DNA from: an uncultured Mycoplasma sp.
Lineage (GTDB): Bacteria > Bacillota_I > Bacilli_A > RF39 > UBA660
Assembly: GCA_902493595.1 (NCBI GenBank)
Contig: CABUPU010000007.1
Coordinates: 33,957 to 97,956, forward strand
Direction: 5' to 3'
DNA: 64,000 nt
Part shown: positions 49,122-58,672 of the stretch, in pieces
Layout of the letters: each line of letters begins with the position of its first letter
Position numbering within the stretch: position 1 is the stretch's first letter
The notes under the pieces: generated by a model
Seen by the model: only the letters and a program-made list of their open reading frames with translations
Databases searched by the model: none
What the model was told of the DNA's origin: nothing
Translations under genes and position numbers: made by a program

Positions 49122-51608
49122 ATGGAAAATGAAATATTAAAAAGAATACAAGATTATGCCCTTGAAGAAATAATGGGTGATAGATTTGGAAAGTATGCTA
49201 AAGAAATAATTTTAGACCGTGCTATTCCAGATGTTAGAGATGGTTTAAAACCTGTTCAACGAAGAATACTATATGCAATGTATAAAGCTGGAAACACCTC
49301 AGATAAAGGCTATATAAAATGTGCTGCAACAGTTGGAGATGTTTTAGGTAAATTCCATCCCCACGGAGATTCATCTGTATATGATGCAATGGTAAGAATG
49401 AGTCAATGGTGGAAACAAAATCATATTTTAGTCGATATTCATGGAAATAATGGTTCAATGGATGGTGATGGACCTGCTGCATACCGTTATACTGAGGCAA
49501 GACTTGCTAAAATAAGTAATGAACTTTTAAAAGATTTAGATAAAGAAACAGTATCTTGGGCTCTTAACTTTGATGATCGTTTCTTGGAACCCACTGTACT
49601 TCCAGCTAAATTTCCTAATTTACTTGTAAATGGTGCAAATGGTATTTCTGCAGGGTATGCTACAAATATACCTCCCCATAATTTAGGTGAAATAATTGAG
49701 GCCACTATAAAAAGAATAGATTCTCCCACTTGTAGATTAGAAACAATTTTAGAAATTGTAAAAGGACCAGATTTTCCAACTGGTGGAATAGTCGAAGGTA
49801 AAGATGGAATAATATCTGCTTTTACAAAAGGAACTGGTAAAGTAATTGTTAGAGCAAAAACAGAGTTTAAAAAAGAAAAAGGTAAAGAACAAATTATAAT
49901 TTCTGAAATACCTTTTGATGTAAATAAAGCTGCTCTTGTAAGTAAAATTGATTCAATTAGAATTGATAAAAAAGTTGAGGGTATAAGCGAAGTAAGAGAT
50001 GAAACTGATAGAGAAGGTTTACAAATTGCTATTGATTTAAAAACTGGTGCTAATAAAGAACTAATTTTAAATTATTTATTTAAAAATACTGATCTTCAGA
50101 TAAGTTATAACTATAATATGGTTTCAATTGTAAACAGGAGTCCTAAAGTACTAGGAATACTTGAAATACTTGATGCTTATATTGCACACTATAAAGATAT
50201 TATTATAAAAAGAACTACATTTGAACTTAAAACTTATGAAAAAGAATTTAATATAGTATCAGGACTAATGAAAGCAATATCAATTCTTGATGAAGTTATA
50301 AAAGTAATAAGAGGTTCTAAAAATAAAGCGGATGCTAAAGAAAATTTAGTTAATAAATTTGATTTTAATATAGAGCAAGCGGAGGCAATAGTAACTTTAC
50401 AACTTTATAGATTAACAAATACTGATATTGTAGTTTTAAAGGAAAGAGCCGAAGAACTTCAAAAGTTAATTGAAAGATGTCATGAAATATTATCTGATGA
50501 AGGCGTTTTAAAATCACTTATGAAATCAGAACTTAGAGAAGTTAAGAAAAACTATGCAGTTCCTAGAAAGACTGAAATAAAAGATGAAATAACTGAAATA
50601 AAAGTTGATTTAAAAGATATGATACCTAAAGAGGATGTAATTGTTGTTGTTACAAATGATGGTTATATTAAAAAAGTTCCTATGAAGTCATTTAAAGCGG
50701 CCACTGATGAAACGACTTTAAAACCTGGTGATTTTGTTAGAAATATGTTTGAACTTAATACAAGAGATTATATATTATCATTTACATCTCTTGGAAACTA
50801 TTTATTTATTCCAGTACATACAATAACTGAATGTAAATGGAAAGATTTAGGTAAACATATTAGTAATCTAATAATGATTAAAGAAAACGAAAGAATAATT
50901 AATTCATTTATTTTTGAAAAGGGTACATCTTTAGTATTAACCTCAAAAGAGGGTATGATTAAAAAAGTTAGAATGGAAGAGTTTGAGGTTTCAAGATGTT
51001 CTAAACCAATGACGGCAATAAAACTTAAGGATAATGATGAACTAATAAGTGTTCAAAAAGAGGGTAAGAAAACCTTAATTTTAACAGATAATAATTATTA
51101 TTTACTATTTGAAACTGGTGAAATCCCAGAGGTTGGACCTAAAGCATCAGGTGTAAAAGGATATCCTATAAAGGATAATAATGTTATATCATCCTCACAA
51201 ATTAATGATAGTGATGAATACATAAATATTTTTACTAATTTAAATACTGCAAAAAGAGTTAAATTATCTGAACTTGTAGAGTTAACTAGAAATAAAAAAG
51301 GTAAAGAAATAATTAAGAAAAATAAAACTAAAGATTATAGAGTAATATCTGCATTTACCTCAAATGTTAGAACAATTAATGTTATTAAAACAAATGATGA
51401 TGTTAATGAAATAAAAAATAGTGATATTCCTATTATGGATTCAAATAGCTTTGGAAGTACATATACTAAATTAAAAGTTGTTAATGTAAAACCAAAATAT
51501 GAATTTGAAAAAATAGGTAAAACAAAAGACATAGATCTTCCTAAAGAAGAACCTAAAGAGGAAACTCAAATATCATTTGCTGATTTTACAAATAGTTTTA
51601 AAATATAA
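49122..51608 (+). CDS. parC: DNA topoisomerase IV subunit A
   Basis: ParC is the DNA breakage-reunion subunit. The 828-residue protein has RAIPDVRDGLKPVQRRILYAM, GKFHPHGDSSVYDAMVRMSQ and the catalytic Tyr region PAAYRYTEARL. The C-terminal half is a beta-pinwheel DNA-binding domain (KVRMEEFEVSRCSKPMTAIK). Both the parE-parC order and the absence of a GyrA box (QRRGGKG) fit ParC. A terminator follows at 51614-51638. Confidence 0.94.
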   Translation: MENEILKRIQDYALEEIMGDRFGKYAKEIILDRAIPDVRDGLKPVQRRILYAMYKAGNTSDKGYIKCAATVGDVLGKFHPHGDSSVYDAMVRMSQWWKQNHILVDIHGNNGSMDGDGPAAYRYTEARLAKISNELLKDLDKETVSWALNFDDRFLEPTVLPAKFPNLLVNGANGISAGYATNIPPHNLGEIIEATIKRIDSPTCRLETILEIVKGPDFPTGGIVEGKDGIISAFTKGTGKVIVRAKTEFKKEKGKEQIIISEIPFDVNKAALVSKIDSIRIDKKVEGISEVRDETDREGLQIAIDLKTGANKELILNYLFKNTDLQISYNYNMVSIVNRSPKVLGILEILDAYIAHYKDIIIKRTTFELKTYEKEFNIVSGLMKAISILDEVIKVIRGSKNKADAKENLVNKFDFNIEQAEAIVTLQLYRLTNTDIVVLKERAEELQKLIERCHEILSDEGVLKSLMKSELREVKKNYAVPRKTEIKDEITEIKVDLKDMIPKEDVIVVVTNDGYIKKVPMKSFKAATDETTLKPGDFVRNMFELNTRDYILSFTSLGNYLFIPVHTITECKWKDLGKHISNLIMIKENERIINSFIFEKGTSLVLTSKEGMIKKVRMEEFEVSRCSKPMTAIKLKDNDELISVQKEGKKTLILTDNNYYLLFETGEIPEVGPKASGVKGYPIKDNNVISSSQINDSDEYINIFTNLNTAKRVKLSELVELTRNKKGKEIIKKNKTKDYRVISAFTSNVRTINVIKTNDDVNEIKNSDIPIMDSNSFGSTYTKLKVVNVKPKYEFEKIGKTKDIDLPKEEPKEETQISFADFTNSFKI

Positions 51609-51613
51609 AAAAT

Positions 51614-51638
51614 AAACACTCAATAAATTGGGTGTTTT
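51614..51638 (+). terminator. Terminator of parE-parC
   Basis: AAACACTCAA (51614-51623) pairs with TTGGGTGTTT (51628-51637; one T-G pair) across a TAAA loop. Confidence 0.82.
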
Positions 51639-51683
51639 ATTCATTTTACTATATTATTTTCATATATTTATATTGGTGATATC

Positions 51684-52028
51684 ATGAGCAAAAAAGATGA
51701 TTTTAAAGAATTTGCAAGTAAAAATCCAAGTCTTGCTAAGTACATAGAAAACGGTGAAATGTCATGGCAAAAGTTTTATGAACTTTATGATATTTATGGA
51801 GAAGATGAAAGTGTATGGAGTAAATATAAAAATAGTGAAAGAAATGGAGAAAGTAGTTTTAAAATAAATGATTTAATAAAGGGTGTTAATATAGATACTA
51901 TTAAAGAACATATTACAACTGCTCAAAAAGCATTAGATTTTGTTCAAGAACTTACTAGTAAAACAGGTGGAAATGTTCCTAAAGCGCCAGTTACACCAAG
52001 ACCACTTAATAAATTTTTCGAGGATTAA
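51684..52028 (+). CDS. ylbD: YlbD-like putative spore coat protein
   Basis: This 114-residue protein matches the YlbD pattern: DDFKEFASKNPSLAKYIENG, then WQKFYELYDIYGEDESVWSKYK. In Bacillus, YlbD is a putative coat protein encoded next to ylbE, as here (stop and start overlap by one base). The C-terminal part has a proline-rich end (KAPVTPRPLNKF). Identification rests on motif and neighbour. Confidence 0.75.
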   Translation: MSKKDDFKEFASKNPSLAKYIENGEMSWQKFYELYDIYGEDESVWSKYKNSERNGESSFKINDLIKGVNIDTIKEHITTAQKALDFVQELTSKTGGNVPKAPVTPRPLNKFFED

Positions 52029-52249
52029 TGAATAAAAGTGTACTAATTTCTTTAAAAGAAAATGAAAAATTATTTTCACATTTTATGGAAAATTCATATT
52101 ATATAAAAGATTTAAATCGTAATCCAAATTTTTTTAAAACATTTGAAAGTAAAATGAAAGAAGTTTATAAAGAAAGAACTACCGATAAAATAAGTAAAGC
52201 TATTGACACAGTAGAAATGATATCATCAATAATTGACACAATTAAGTGA
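52028..52249 (+). CDS. ylbE: YlbE-like protein
   Basis: This 73-residue protein has the YlbE-like core: FSHFMENSYYIKDLNRNPNF, then a basic helix FESKMKEVYKER. In Bacillus ylbE follows ylbD directly. Function is unknown. Start ATG overlaps the ylbD stop (ATTAATG), so translation is coupled. The family link is based on the N-x-Y-x-x-x-L-x-R-N-P pattern and the gene order. Confidence 0.65.
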   Translation: MNKSVLISLKENEKLFSHFMENSYYIKDLNRNPNFFKTFESKMKEVYKERTTDKISKAIDTVEMISSIIDTIK

Positions 52250-52307
52250 AAATATCTTGAAAAAATTTTTTTAGTATGCTATTCTTAATATAGAAAGGAT
52301 AGCAAAT

Positions 52308-52844
52308 ATGAGAAATAATAAAAAAGGTTTTACATTAGTTGAACTTCTTGCAACAATTGTTATATTAGCAATTGTTATGTTAGTAGGTATTTCTGCAGTT
52401 GGACCAATAATGGCTAATTCAAGAAAATCTGCTTTAAAAAGTGATGGAGTAGATTTAATGAATGCTGCCAAAACAGCATATCAAGCAGAGGCTATGACAA
52501 ATAGTCCAGCTTTTCAACCAAATCAATCTATATGTTTTGATATTAAGTGGTTAGTAGCAAAAGGATATGCAGAAAATAAGAATAATTACTGGGCTTCTGT
52601 ATTAGTAAAATATGATAATACTGATAATAAAAATCAGTATACATATACTTATTGGATTGGTAATAAAACTTATGACTTTTTAGCGGCATCAGGAAATACT
52701 GATTATGAAAAAGCAGCAAATCATGATGATAGTGATGCGAATAAAGCAAAACTTCAAAAATGTGGTGCTGAATCAACAAAAAATTATGATTTATATTGCA
52801 CAGTAGGTACTGATGGAAAAGAAGATTGTAGTGCTACATTATAA
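52308..52844 (+). CDS. Type IV pilin-like protein (class III-type prepilin leader)
   Basis: This 178-residue protein starts RNNKKGFTLVELLATIVILA, with the prepilin cleavage site G-F and Glu5, followed by a hydrophobic helix IVMLVGISAVGPIMA. The globular part has two Cys near the end (CGAES, LYCTVG) and a Thr/Asp-rich loop. It would be cleaved by a prepilin peptidase and could be assembled as a pseudopilin or pilin. No peptidase or assembly ATPase is in the window. It has its own ribosome site (AGAAAGGAT) and a terminator, so it is an isolated gene. Confidence 0.88.
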   Translation: MRNNKKGFTLVELLATIVILAIVMLVGISAVGPIMANSRKSALKSDGVDLMNAAKTAYQAEAMTNSPAFQPNQSICFDIKWLVAKGYAENKNNYWASVLVKYDNTDNKNQYTYTYWIGNKTYDFLAASGNTDYEKAANHDDSDANKAKLQKCGAESTKNYDLYCTVGTDGKEDCSATL

Positions 52845-52866
52845 AAAACTCATTTGAGTTTTTTTT
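52845..52866 (+). terminator. Terminator of the pilin gene
   Basis: AAAACTC (52845-52851) pairs with GAGTTTT (52856-52862) and is followed by T residues. Confidence 0.75.
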
Positions 52867-52901
52867 TATTTTGTGATATCCTTTTATTAGGGTGATAGAA
52901 A

Positions 52902-53786
52902 ATGATAATAGGCTCACATGTAAGTTTTAATAATGGACTTTTAGGCTCAGTTAAGGAGGCCATCTCATATAATGCAAATACATTTATGTTTTATACTGGT
53001 GCTCCACAAAATACTATAAGAAAAGAAATTAATGTAAATAATGTAATCGAGGCTCATAATCTTATGAAAGAGTATGGAATAAATATAGAAAATGTAATAT
53101 GTCATGCTCCATATATAATAAATCTTGCAAATAATATAGATGCAAATAAATGGCAATTTAGTATTAATTTTTTAAAAAATGAAATTAAAAGATGTGATGA
53201 ACTTGGCGTAAAATATATTGTTGTTCATCCAGGTGCTAGTGTTTCTCTTGATAGAGATGTTGCTCTTAAAAATATTGCTGATGCTTTAAACTATGTTATA
53301 AATGTTGATACTGTTGTAACTGTACTTCTTGAAACAATGGCCGGAAAAGGTACTGAATGTGGCAAAAACATCGAAGAAATAAAATATTTACTAGATAATG
53401 TAATATTTAAAAATAAAATTGGTGTATGTTTAGATACTTGTCATTTAAATGATTCAGGAGTTGATATTGCAAATTTTGATTATTATTTAAAAGAGTTTGA
53501 TGATTTAATTGGTATAGATAAAATAGGATGTATTCATATAAATGATAGTAAAAATCCTTTGGGAAGTAAAAAAGATAGACATGAAAATATTGGTTATGGT
53601 TACATAGGATTTGATAATCTAATAAATGTAATGTATAATGACAAATTAAAAAATGTTCCAAAAATACTTGAAACACCTTATATTGGAGAATATCCTCCAT
53701 ACAAATTTGAAATAAAAATGATAAAAGATAAAAAATTTAATCCAAATTTAACCAAAGATGTTTTAGAGTATTATAAAAATCTTTGA
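52902..53786 (+). CDS. nfo: Endonuclease IV (AP endonuclease)
   Basis: This base excision repair enzyme cleaves abasic sites. The 294-residue TIM-barrel protein has IIGSHVSFNNGLLGSVKEAI, ICHAPYIINLAN, YIVVHPGASV, LLETMAGKGTECG, CLDTCHLNDSGVDI, IGCIHINDSKNPLGSKKDRH and ILETPYIG, which supply the zinc ligands. The DUF2624 (yqfT) gene overlaps its 3' end on the other strand by 16 nt, in place of the co-directional nfo-yqfT arrangement of Bacillus. Confidence 0.97.
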   Translation: MIIGSHVSFNNGLLGSVKEAISYNANTFMFYTGAPQNTIRKEINVNNVIEAHNLMKEYGINIENVICHAPYIINLANNIDANKWQFSINFLKNEIKRCDELGVKYIVVHPGASVSLDRDVALKNIADALNYVINVDTVVTVLLETMAGKGTECGKNIEEIKYLLDNVIFKNKIGVCLDTCHLNDSGVDIANFDYYLKEFDDLIGIDKIGCIHINDSKNPLGSKKDRHENIGYGYIGFDNLINVMYNDKLKNVPKILETPYIGEYPPYKFEIKMIKDKKFNPNLTKDVLEYYKNL

Positions 53787-54031
53787 TATTTAGAAAAGTA
53801 TTCAATATATACTTTTTTTATTTTTTCAAAATTATTACCTTTATATTTATTTTTATAACGATCTATTTTAAATAGACTAGGATTTTTAAGCATTTCTTTA
53901 TAATTTCTTTTAACAAAATCATAAGTAAAAGTAAGCTCCTCATCATCTAAAAAAACATTTTTACTTTTAGCAAATTTATTTACATCCTCTTTAGTAATAC
54001 CTTTCATAAAATTATCTATCATACCAAACAT
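53771..54031 (-). CDS. yqfT: DUF2624 (YqfT-like) protein
   Basis: This 86-residue soluble protein has the DUF2624 layout: an N-terminal helix (FGMIDNFMKGITKEDVNKFA), a helix following KNVFLDDEELTFTYDFVKRN, then YKEMLKNPSLF. ATG 54031 follows AGGTGATA; an in-frame codon nine bases upstream lacks a ribosome site. In Bacillus yqfT lies next to yqfS (endonuclease IV). Here the two are convergent and overlap. Function is unknown. Confidence 0.65.
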   Translation of the reverse strand: MFGMIDNFMKGITKEDVNKFAKSKNVFLDDEELTFTYDFVKRNYKEMLKNPSLFKIDRYKNKYKGNNFEKIKKVYIEYFSKYQRFL

Positions 54032-54084
54032 TTTTATCACCTAATATATTGTATGATTTATTTTATTTTTTGAATACTATTAAT

Positions 54085-55839
54085 ATGAAAAAGTTTTTAT
54101 TATTATTTAAATTTACTGTTATTATTTTCTTTATTTTTATAAGTGTATATTTTATTTATAATCGTAAGATGTTAAATAGTTATTATCAAGATAGACTAAT
54201 TTTTAAAACAAAAAAATTAGTAAGCATAGATGATGGCTTAAGGGGAAATATATATGATAAAAATGGCACTTTACTCGTAGGTAATAAAAAGATATATAAT
54301 CTTGCATATCATTATAATGAAAATGAAGATACTCCTGCAATACTTAAATTTATTAAAAATAATTTTAATATAAATGAGGATGATTTTTATAAAAAAGTTA
54401 ATAATAGTTATAAATATGAAGATATAATTTTAAAAAATAATTTAAATGAAGAAGAAATATCTTTAGTTTTAAATAGTGATGTCAAAGGAATTTTTATTAA
54501 TGAAAGTTTTGAAAGATACTATCCATATAATGATACTTTAAAAAATGTATTAGGTTCTGTTGGTCATATTCAAAAAGAAAATAAAAAATATTACTTAAAA
54601 AAAGGTTATAAGTTGTATGAAAAGGTCGGTATTTCTGGCTTAGAAAAAGAGTATGAAGAATATTTAAAAGGTACAAATGCAAAATATAAAGTAAATAATG
54701 ATAATAGCTTAACACTTGTTTCCGAAGGCAAAAAAGGTAGTGACTTATATTTATCTATTGATATAAATCTAGTTATTGAAATAAATACAATTATTAAGGA
54801 AGAACTTATTAAAGCCAAAAAACATCTTAATACAGAATACTTAAATGATACTTATGTAATCGTAGGTAATCCTAAAACATCTGAGGTTTATTCCTTAAAT
54901 GGACAAAGGTATTTAAATGATGAAACATTTACTGATATTAGTTTAAATAATATTAATAGTGCTTTTACAATGGGTTCTGTAGTAAAGGGAGCTACAATTA
55001 GTGTAGGGTATAAATATAATTTAATTGAAAAAGATAAAAAGATTTTAGATGGTTGTGTAAAACTAAAAAATAAAACAGAAAAATGTTCTTTTAAAAAGCT
55101 TGGTTATTTAGATGATGTTAGTGCCCTTAAAATGAGTTCAAATTATTATCAGTTTTTAATAGCAATTTCACTTTTAGGAAAAAAGTATATCCCCAATATG
55201 GATTTAAATGCAAGTGAAAAAGAATTTAATATTTATAGAGATATGCTTTCTTCATATGGTCTAGGTATTATAACTGGTATTGATTTACCTAATGAAAAAC
55301 CAGGCCTTAAGGGAAATATTATTAGTGATGACTTACTTTTAAATTTAGCAATAGGGCAGTATGATACTTATACACCTATTGAACTTTTTAATTATATTAA
55401 TACTTTAGCAATGAAAGGAAAAAGAATTAGCCCTTCACTTGTAAATGAGATAAAAAATAATGACTTTATAATTTATAAAAATAAGCATGAGGTAGTGGAT
55501 AATGTTCAAATTTTAAATGATGATTTTAATCAAATTCATAAAGGATTCTATGAAGTAATGAATAACGGTACCGGTTTAGGCTTTATGAATAGAAATCTTT
55601 CTCCAGCAGGTAAAACTGGTACAAGTGAATCTTTTATTGATACAAATAATGATGGTAAAATAGATACAAAGACTTTAACTCTTACAATGGCAGGATTCTT
55701 TCCTTATGATGATCCAAAGATATCTTTGATTGTTGTTTGCCCAAATACCTCACATAATAATGGTAAAAACAAAGACTATATTTATTATTTAACAAGTAAA
55801 ATTTCTCGAAGAATTACAAATATTTTTAATGAACAATAA
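54085..55839 (+). CDS. Class B penicillin-binding protein (PBP2/SpoVD-like transpeptidase)
   Basis: This 584-residue transpeptidase cross-links peptidoglycan. It has one N-terminal membrane helix (LLLFKFTVIIFFIFISVYFI), a dimerisation/pedestal domain with GLRGNIYDKNGTLLVGN, and the three active-site motifs: SVVK (in TMGSVVKGATI), SSN (KMSSNYYQF) and KTGT (AGKTGTSESF). The start is ATG 54085; no Shine-Dalgarno sequence is evident, so translation may be leaderless or use a weak site. There is no PASTA domain. It may serve septal, lateral or spore wall synthesis; neighbours do not decide. Confidence 0.88.
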   Translation: MKKFLLLFKFTVIIFFIFISVYFIYNRKMLNSYYQDRLIFKTKKLVSIDDGLRGNIYDKNGTLLVGNKKIYNLAYHYNENEDTPAILKFIKNNFNINEDDFYKKVNNSYKYEDIILKNNLNEEEISLVLNSDVKGIFINESFERYYPYNDTLKNVLGSVGHIQKENKKYYLKKGYKLYEKVGISGLEKEYEEYLKGTNAKYKVNNDNSLTLVSEGKKGSDLYLSIDINLVIEINTIIKEELIKAKKHLNTEYLNDTYVIVGNPKTSEVYSLNGQRYLNDETFTDISLNNINSAFTMGSVVKGATISVGYKYNLIEKDKKILDGCVKLKNKTEKCSFKKLGYLDDVSALKMSSNYYQFLIAISLLGKKYIPNMDLNASEKEFNIYRDMLSSYGLGIITGIDLPNEKPGLKGNIISDDLLLNLAIGQYDTYTPIELFNYINTLAMKGKRISPSLVNEIKNNDFIIYKNKHEVVDNVQILNDDFNQIHKGFYEVMNNGTGLGFMNRNLSPAGKTGTSESFIDTNNDGKIDTKTLTLTMAGFFPYDDPKISLIVVCPNTSHNNGKNKDYIYYLTSKISRRITNIFNEQ

Positions 55840-55905
55840 TTTTATTTTATGGTGAATATTAAGTGAATTTATGATAAAATAAGTTTGAAAGTAGAAGTGA
55901 GCTAT

Positions 55906-56700
55906 ATGTTTTCAGTTATTGTTTTAATTATTTTAATAATAAGTTTGTTTGGTGTTTATAAAGTTTGTATTTATTTAAATGAACACAATAAAAAAGTTAA
56001 TGAAATACTTCTTAAGTTATTTTTAAGCTGTATATTAATTTTTATAATACTAATTTTATATTTTGGAATAGAGGGTTATTTATATGGTGCAAAAGAATTA
56101 TTTTGCGGTTCATCAGTCTCCGATTGTTATGAATATAAGTTCAACGGCTTTGCTTTTAATATTTTTAATATGCTTCGTAAGTATTATTGGATGATAATAG
56201 TATTTGTTATTTCTTTATTCTATGTAATTTTATCTAAAATAAAATATAAAGTAAAAATTATTAATAATAAAGCATTGTATTTCACTATCATTTTGGCTAT
56301 CTTATTTATTTCGTTAATTTCATTTTATAGAGAAATCTTTTCTAGAGCATATTTTCATTTTAATAAATATAATTATGAATTAATTGTAAATAATTATGAT
56401 AATAATATTTATCAGATTCATATATATGATAAAAGGATAAATGTCATAAAAAGGAAAAAAATACTATGCTTTGATGTATGTGAACCAATATATAATGGTG
56501 AATATGAAATAAATTTTTCTAAAGAAGCTATGATAAAAATATATGATTATGTTAATGAAGCATTTAATGGTAAAGATGAAGCAAAATTAAGTAAAACAAT
56601 TTCATTAGACAATATTACTGATGAAAATGATAAAAAAATAATTATGTCAATTATATTAAATAATGAAGATTATCCTATTATCACTAATGATAAAAAATAA
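55906..56700 (+). CDS. Membrane protein of unknown function, 264 aa
   Basis: This protein has four membrane helices (FSVIVLIILIISLFGVYKVC, ILLKLFLSCILIFIILILYF, MIIVFVISLFYVILS, ALYFTIILAILFISLISFY) and an extracytoplasmic C-terminal domain. Between helices 2 and 3 is a Cys pair (LFCGSSVSDCYEYK). The C-terminal domain has IHIYDKRINVIKRKKILCFD. No family recognised. ATG 55906 is a weak choice; GTG 55897 or the in-frame TTG at 55885 are also possible. A strong hairpin follows. Confidence 0.6.
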   Translation: MFSVIVLIILIISLFGVYKVCIYLNEHNKKVNEILLKLFLSCILIFIILILYFGIEGYLYGAKELFCGSSVSDCYEYKFNGFAFNIFNMLRKYYWMIIVFVISLFYVILSKIKYKVKIINNKALYFTIILAILFISLISFYREIFSRAYFHFNKYNYELIVNNYDNNIYQIHIYDKRINVIKRKKILCFDVCEPIYNGEYEINFSKEAMIKIYDYVNEAFNGKDEAKLSKTISLDNITDENDKKIIMSIILNNEDYPIITNDKK

Positions 56701-56734
56701 TAAAAAGACCATTAATTGTGATCTTTTTATTATT
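56696..56734. terminator. Terminator after the 55906 gene
   Basis: AATAATAAAAAGA (56696-56708) pairs along 13 bp with TCTTTTTATTATT (56722-56734), overlapping the stop codon. The AT-rich ends suit both strands. Confidence 0.7.
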
Positions 56735-56783
56735 TTAATGAAACATTATTTATAATATATCTTAGCAATAAAAAAATATGAAA

Positions 56784-57245
56784 TTAATTTAACTTCATAC
56801 TTTCATTTGGCTCTAAATATTTTAAAGTTATTTCATGTAAATTACCTGGAACGTAGTTTTCAAGTAGGTAACTATAGAAGGCAAGCCTTTTTTCATTTTT
56901 TTGATAATAACTTATATCTCTATTATTTTCATTGCAATCTTTAATCCAATCAATATCGTGTTTTACAATTCTATCTAATATTTCATAAACGTCAGTATAA
57001 CCATTTTTATTTATTTCATAACCCATATTTGATGTTATGGTTTTAATTAACTGTGTACAGTCATTTTTAAAGATAGAATCACTGAAACTTCCCATACCAC
57101 CGAAAGCTCTTAAAAATTTATCAATGTCATTTTCATCACGATATTTTATGTAGGCTTTTTCCATCCATTCTGCCCACCAACTATTTTCATATTCTTTTAA
57201 CATATAAATAAGTTCATTTAAATACTCTAAAAATATTTCTTTCAT
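56784..57245 (-). CDS. Hypothetical protein with AFGGMGSF motif, DUF6966-like
   Basis: This 153-residue soluble protein has a Trp-rich N-terminal helix (YENSWWAEWMEKAYIKYR), then LRAFGGMGSFSDSIFKND. The motif AFGGMGS(F)xD occurs in a group of bacterial immunity-like or unknown proteins annotated DUF6966; the match is from memory and weak. It has no signal peptide. The minus-strand ribosome site AAGGAGGA is strong. It is transcribed in the direction of the next minus-strand gene's end but separately from it. Confidence 0.55.
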   Translation of the reverse strand: MKEIFLEYLNELIYMLKEYENSWWAEWMEKAYIKYRDENDIDKFLRAFGGMGSFSDSIFKNDCTQLIKTITSNMGYEINKNGYTDVYEILDRIVKHDIDWIKDCNENNRDISYYQKNEKRLAFYSYLLENYVPGNLHEITLKYLEPNESMKLN

Positions 57246-57312
57246 TTTATCCTCCTTAACTGGTGTAATTATATCATAAATTTCAAAAAATGTAAAGTCA
57301 ATGTAAATATGA

Positions 57313-58092
57313 TTAAATCTTAAATGGAGCTTTTTTCGTAAATTTTAAGCAAAAATTTTGAGGATTAAAATCAAGATTTGCAAAAGAATAATTATACAAC
57401 TTTTCTAAATTATCAAGCATTACATTTTTATCATTGATATTTAAACAATTTAAATATAGGGAAATAAATGTCTCATTTGGTAATGTGTGAATGCTAGAAT
57501 TTATATAATTATTAGCATATTCTTTATCTATGTAAAGTCTTTCAATTTTCATTACAGGTAAATCAATTATACCATTTATTTTGGAATATAATACTCTTAT
57601 TTTCTCTAAAACAATAAAATAAACTGCATAAAAACTATCTTGATTTATAAGTGATTCTAAATCTTCAATACGATTGTTGATAGAAAATATAGAAAATTTA
57701 TCTTCTTCGGTAAAAAAACATTGTATTTTCTGATTATATAAATATTTAGCATAATTAACAAAATCTTTTACTTTATCATTTGTATCAGAGATTATTTCAC
57801 AAGTAGCAAATTTTGTTAAGTGAGAGGGATCATTATTATTAATTTCATTATCCACTAAAGAATATAATCTTTGTAAATCATTTATAAAAAATTCCACTCT
57901 AACATTATCAATCATCATACTACCACAGTCTAATGTATGGTAATTTTCTTTAATTATCATTACATCTAAATCTGATAAACTATTATTTCTTTCTCCTACA
58001 TAACTTCCGTAAACTATAATACCTGTATAGTTTTTAATATTTAATTTTTTTATTAATTCGTTAACTTTTTCTATTATCGTGTTATTTATCAT
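57313..58092 (-). CDS. Nucleotidyltransferase-domain protein
   Basis: This 259-residue protein has the pol beta-type nucleotidyltransferase signature: YGSYVGERNNSLSDLDVMI (GS-x(9)-D-x-D) near residue 28, and a third acidic residue in VRVEFFIND. The rest is helical, with no recognised second domain. Family members modify small molecules (such as aminoglycosides) or act as toxin-antitoxin components (MNT), but here no HEPN partner is adjacent. It may be an antibiotic-modification or tRNA-modification enzyme; function not assigned. Confidence 0.78.
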   Translation of the reverse strand: MINNTIIEKVNELIKKLNIKNYTGIIVYGSYVGERNNSLSDLDVMIIKENYHTLDCGSMMIDNVRVEFFINDLQRLYSLVDNEINNNDPSHLTKFATCEIISDTNDKVKDFVNYAKYLYNQKIQCFFTEEDKFSIFSINNRIEDLESLINQDSFYAVYFIVLEKIRVLYSKINGIIDLPVMKIERLYIDKEYANNYINSSIHTLPNETFISLYLNCLNINDKNVMLDNLEKLYNYSFANLDFNPQNFCLKFTKKAPFKI

Positions 58093-58216
58093 TATATCTC
58101 TCTTTCTTTTAAAACATATTATAAATTAATAATATTTAAATTTCAAGTATCAGGAATTTAAGTTGTTGTTATATGGCATTATTGTATGATAAAATTAGTA
58201 TGAGGTAGAAATTATT

Positions 58217-58669
58217 ATGAAAGTAAAAATATTAAAAGTACTATATTATTTATCATTTTTGGGATATGCATTTGTTATATATGTGATTTTATCTGGACAA
58301 TATTATTTAAATGGAGTAGAGTTACAAGGCATTCAAAGATTATTAACTAATTTAAAAACATATATTTATTATTATTTATTTTCTATTCCCATTATCCCAA
58401 TGTGTTTTACTTATCAAATGTGTTATAAATTTAGAAATAACAGAAAAAAATTATTGTTTTGTTCTTTTATACCGTGTTTATTTATTCTTTTGTTAGGTTT
58501 ATATCATGCTATTTTTGGGGTGAAATTTTTTGATGAAACTAGTTATGGATTACCCGGATTTATGATTGGTGTAGTCGGAGGATTGTACTCTTATACAATT
58601 ATATTGTTATTGCCAATGTGTTTAATTTTTCAAATATATTTATTCATTAAAGGTTTTAAAAAGAAATAA
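58217..58669 (+). CDS. Four-helix membrane protein, 150 aa
   Basis: No family recognised. It has four membrane helices (LYYLSFLGYAFVIYVILSG, YYYLFSIPIIPMCFTYQMC, LLFCSFIPCLFILLLGLYH, GLYSYTIILLLPMCLIFQIY), short loops, and a basic C-terminus (KGFKKK). The loop between helices 3 and 4 contains GLPGFMIGVVGG. It stands alone between the nucleotidyltransferase gene and the LysR gene, convergent with the latter. Confidence 0.65.
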   Translation: MKVKILKVLYYLSFLGYAFVIYVILSGQYYLNGVELQGIQRLLTNLKTYIYYYLFSIPIIPMCFTYQMCYKFRNNRKKLLFCSFIPCLFILLLGLYHAIFGVKFFDETSYGLPGFMIGVVGGLYSYTIILLLPMCLIFQIYLFIKGFKKK

Positions 58670-58672
58670 ATT

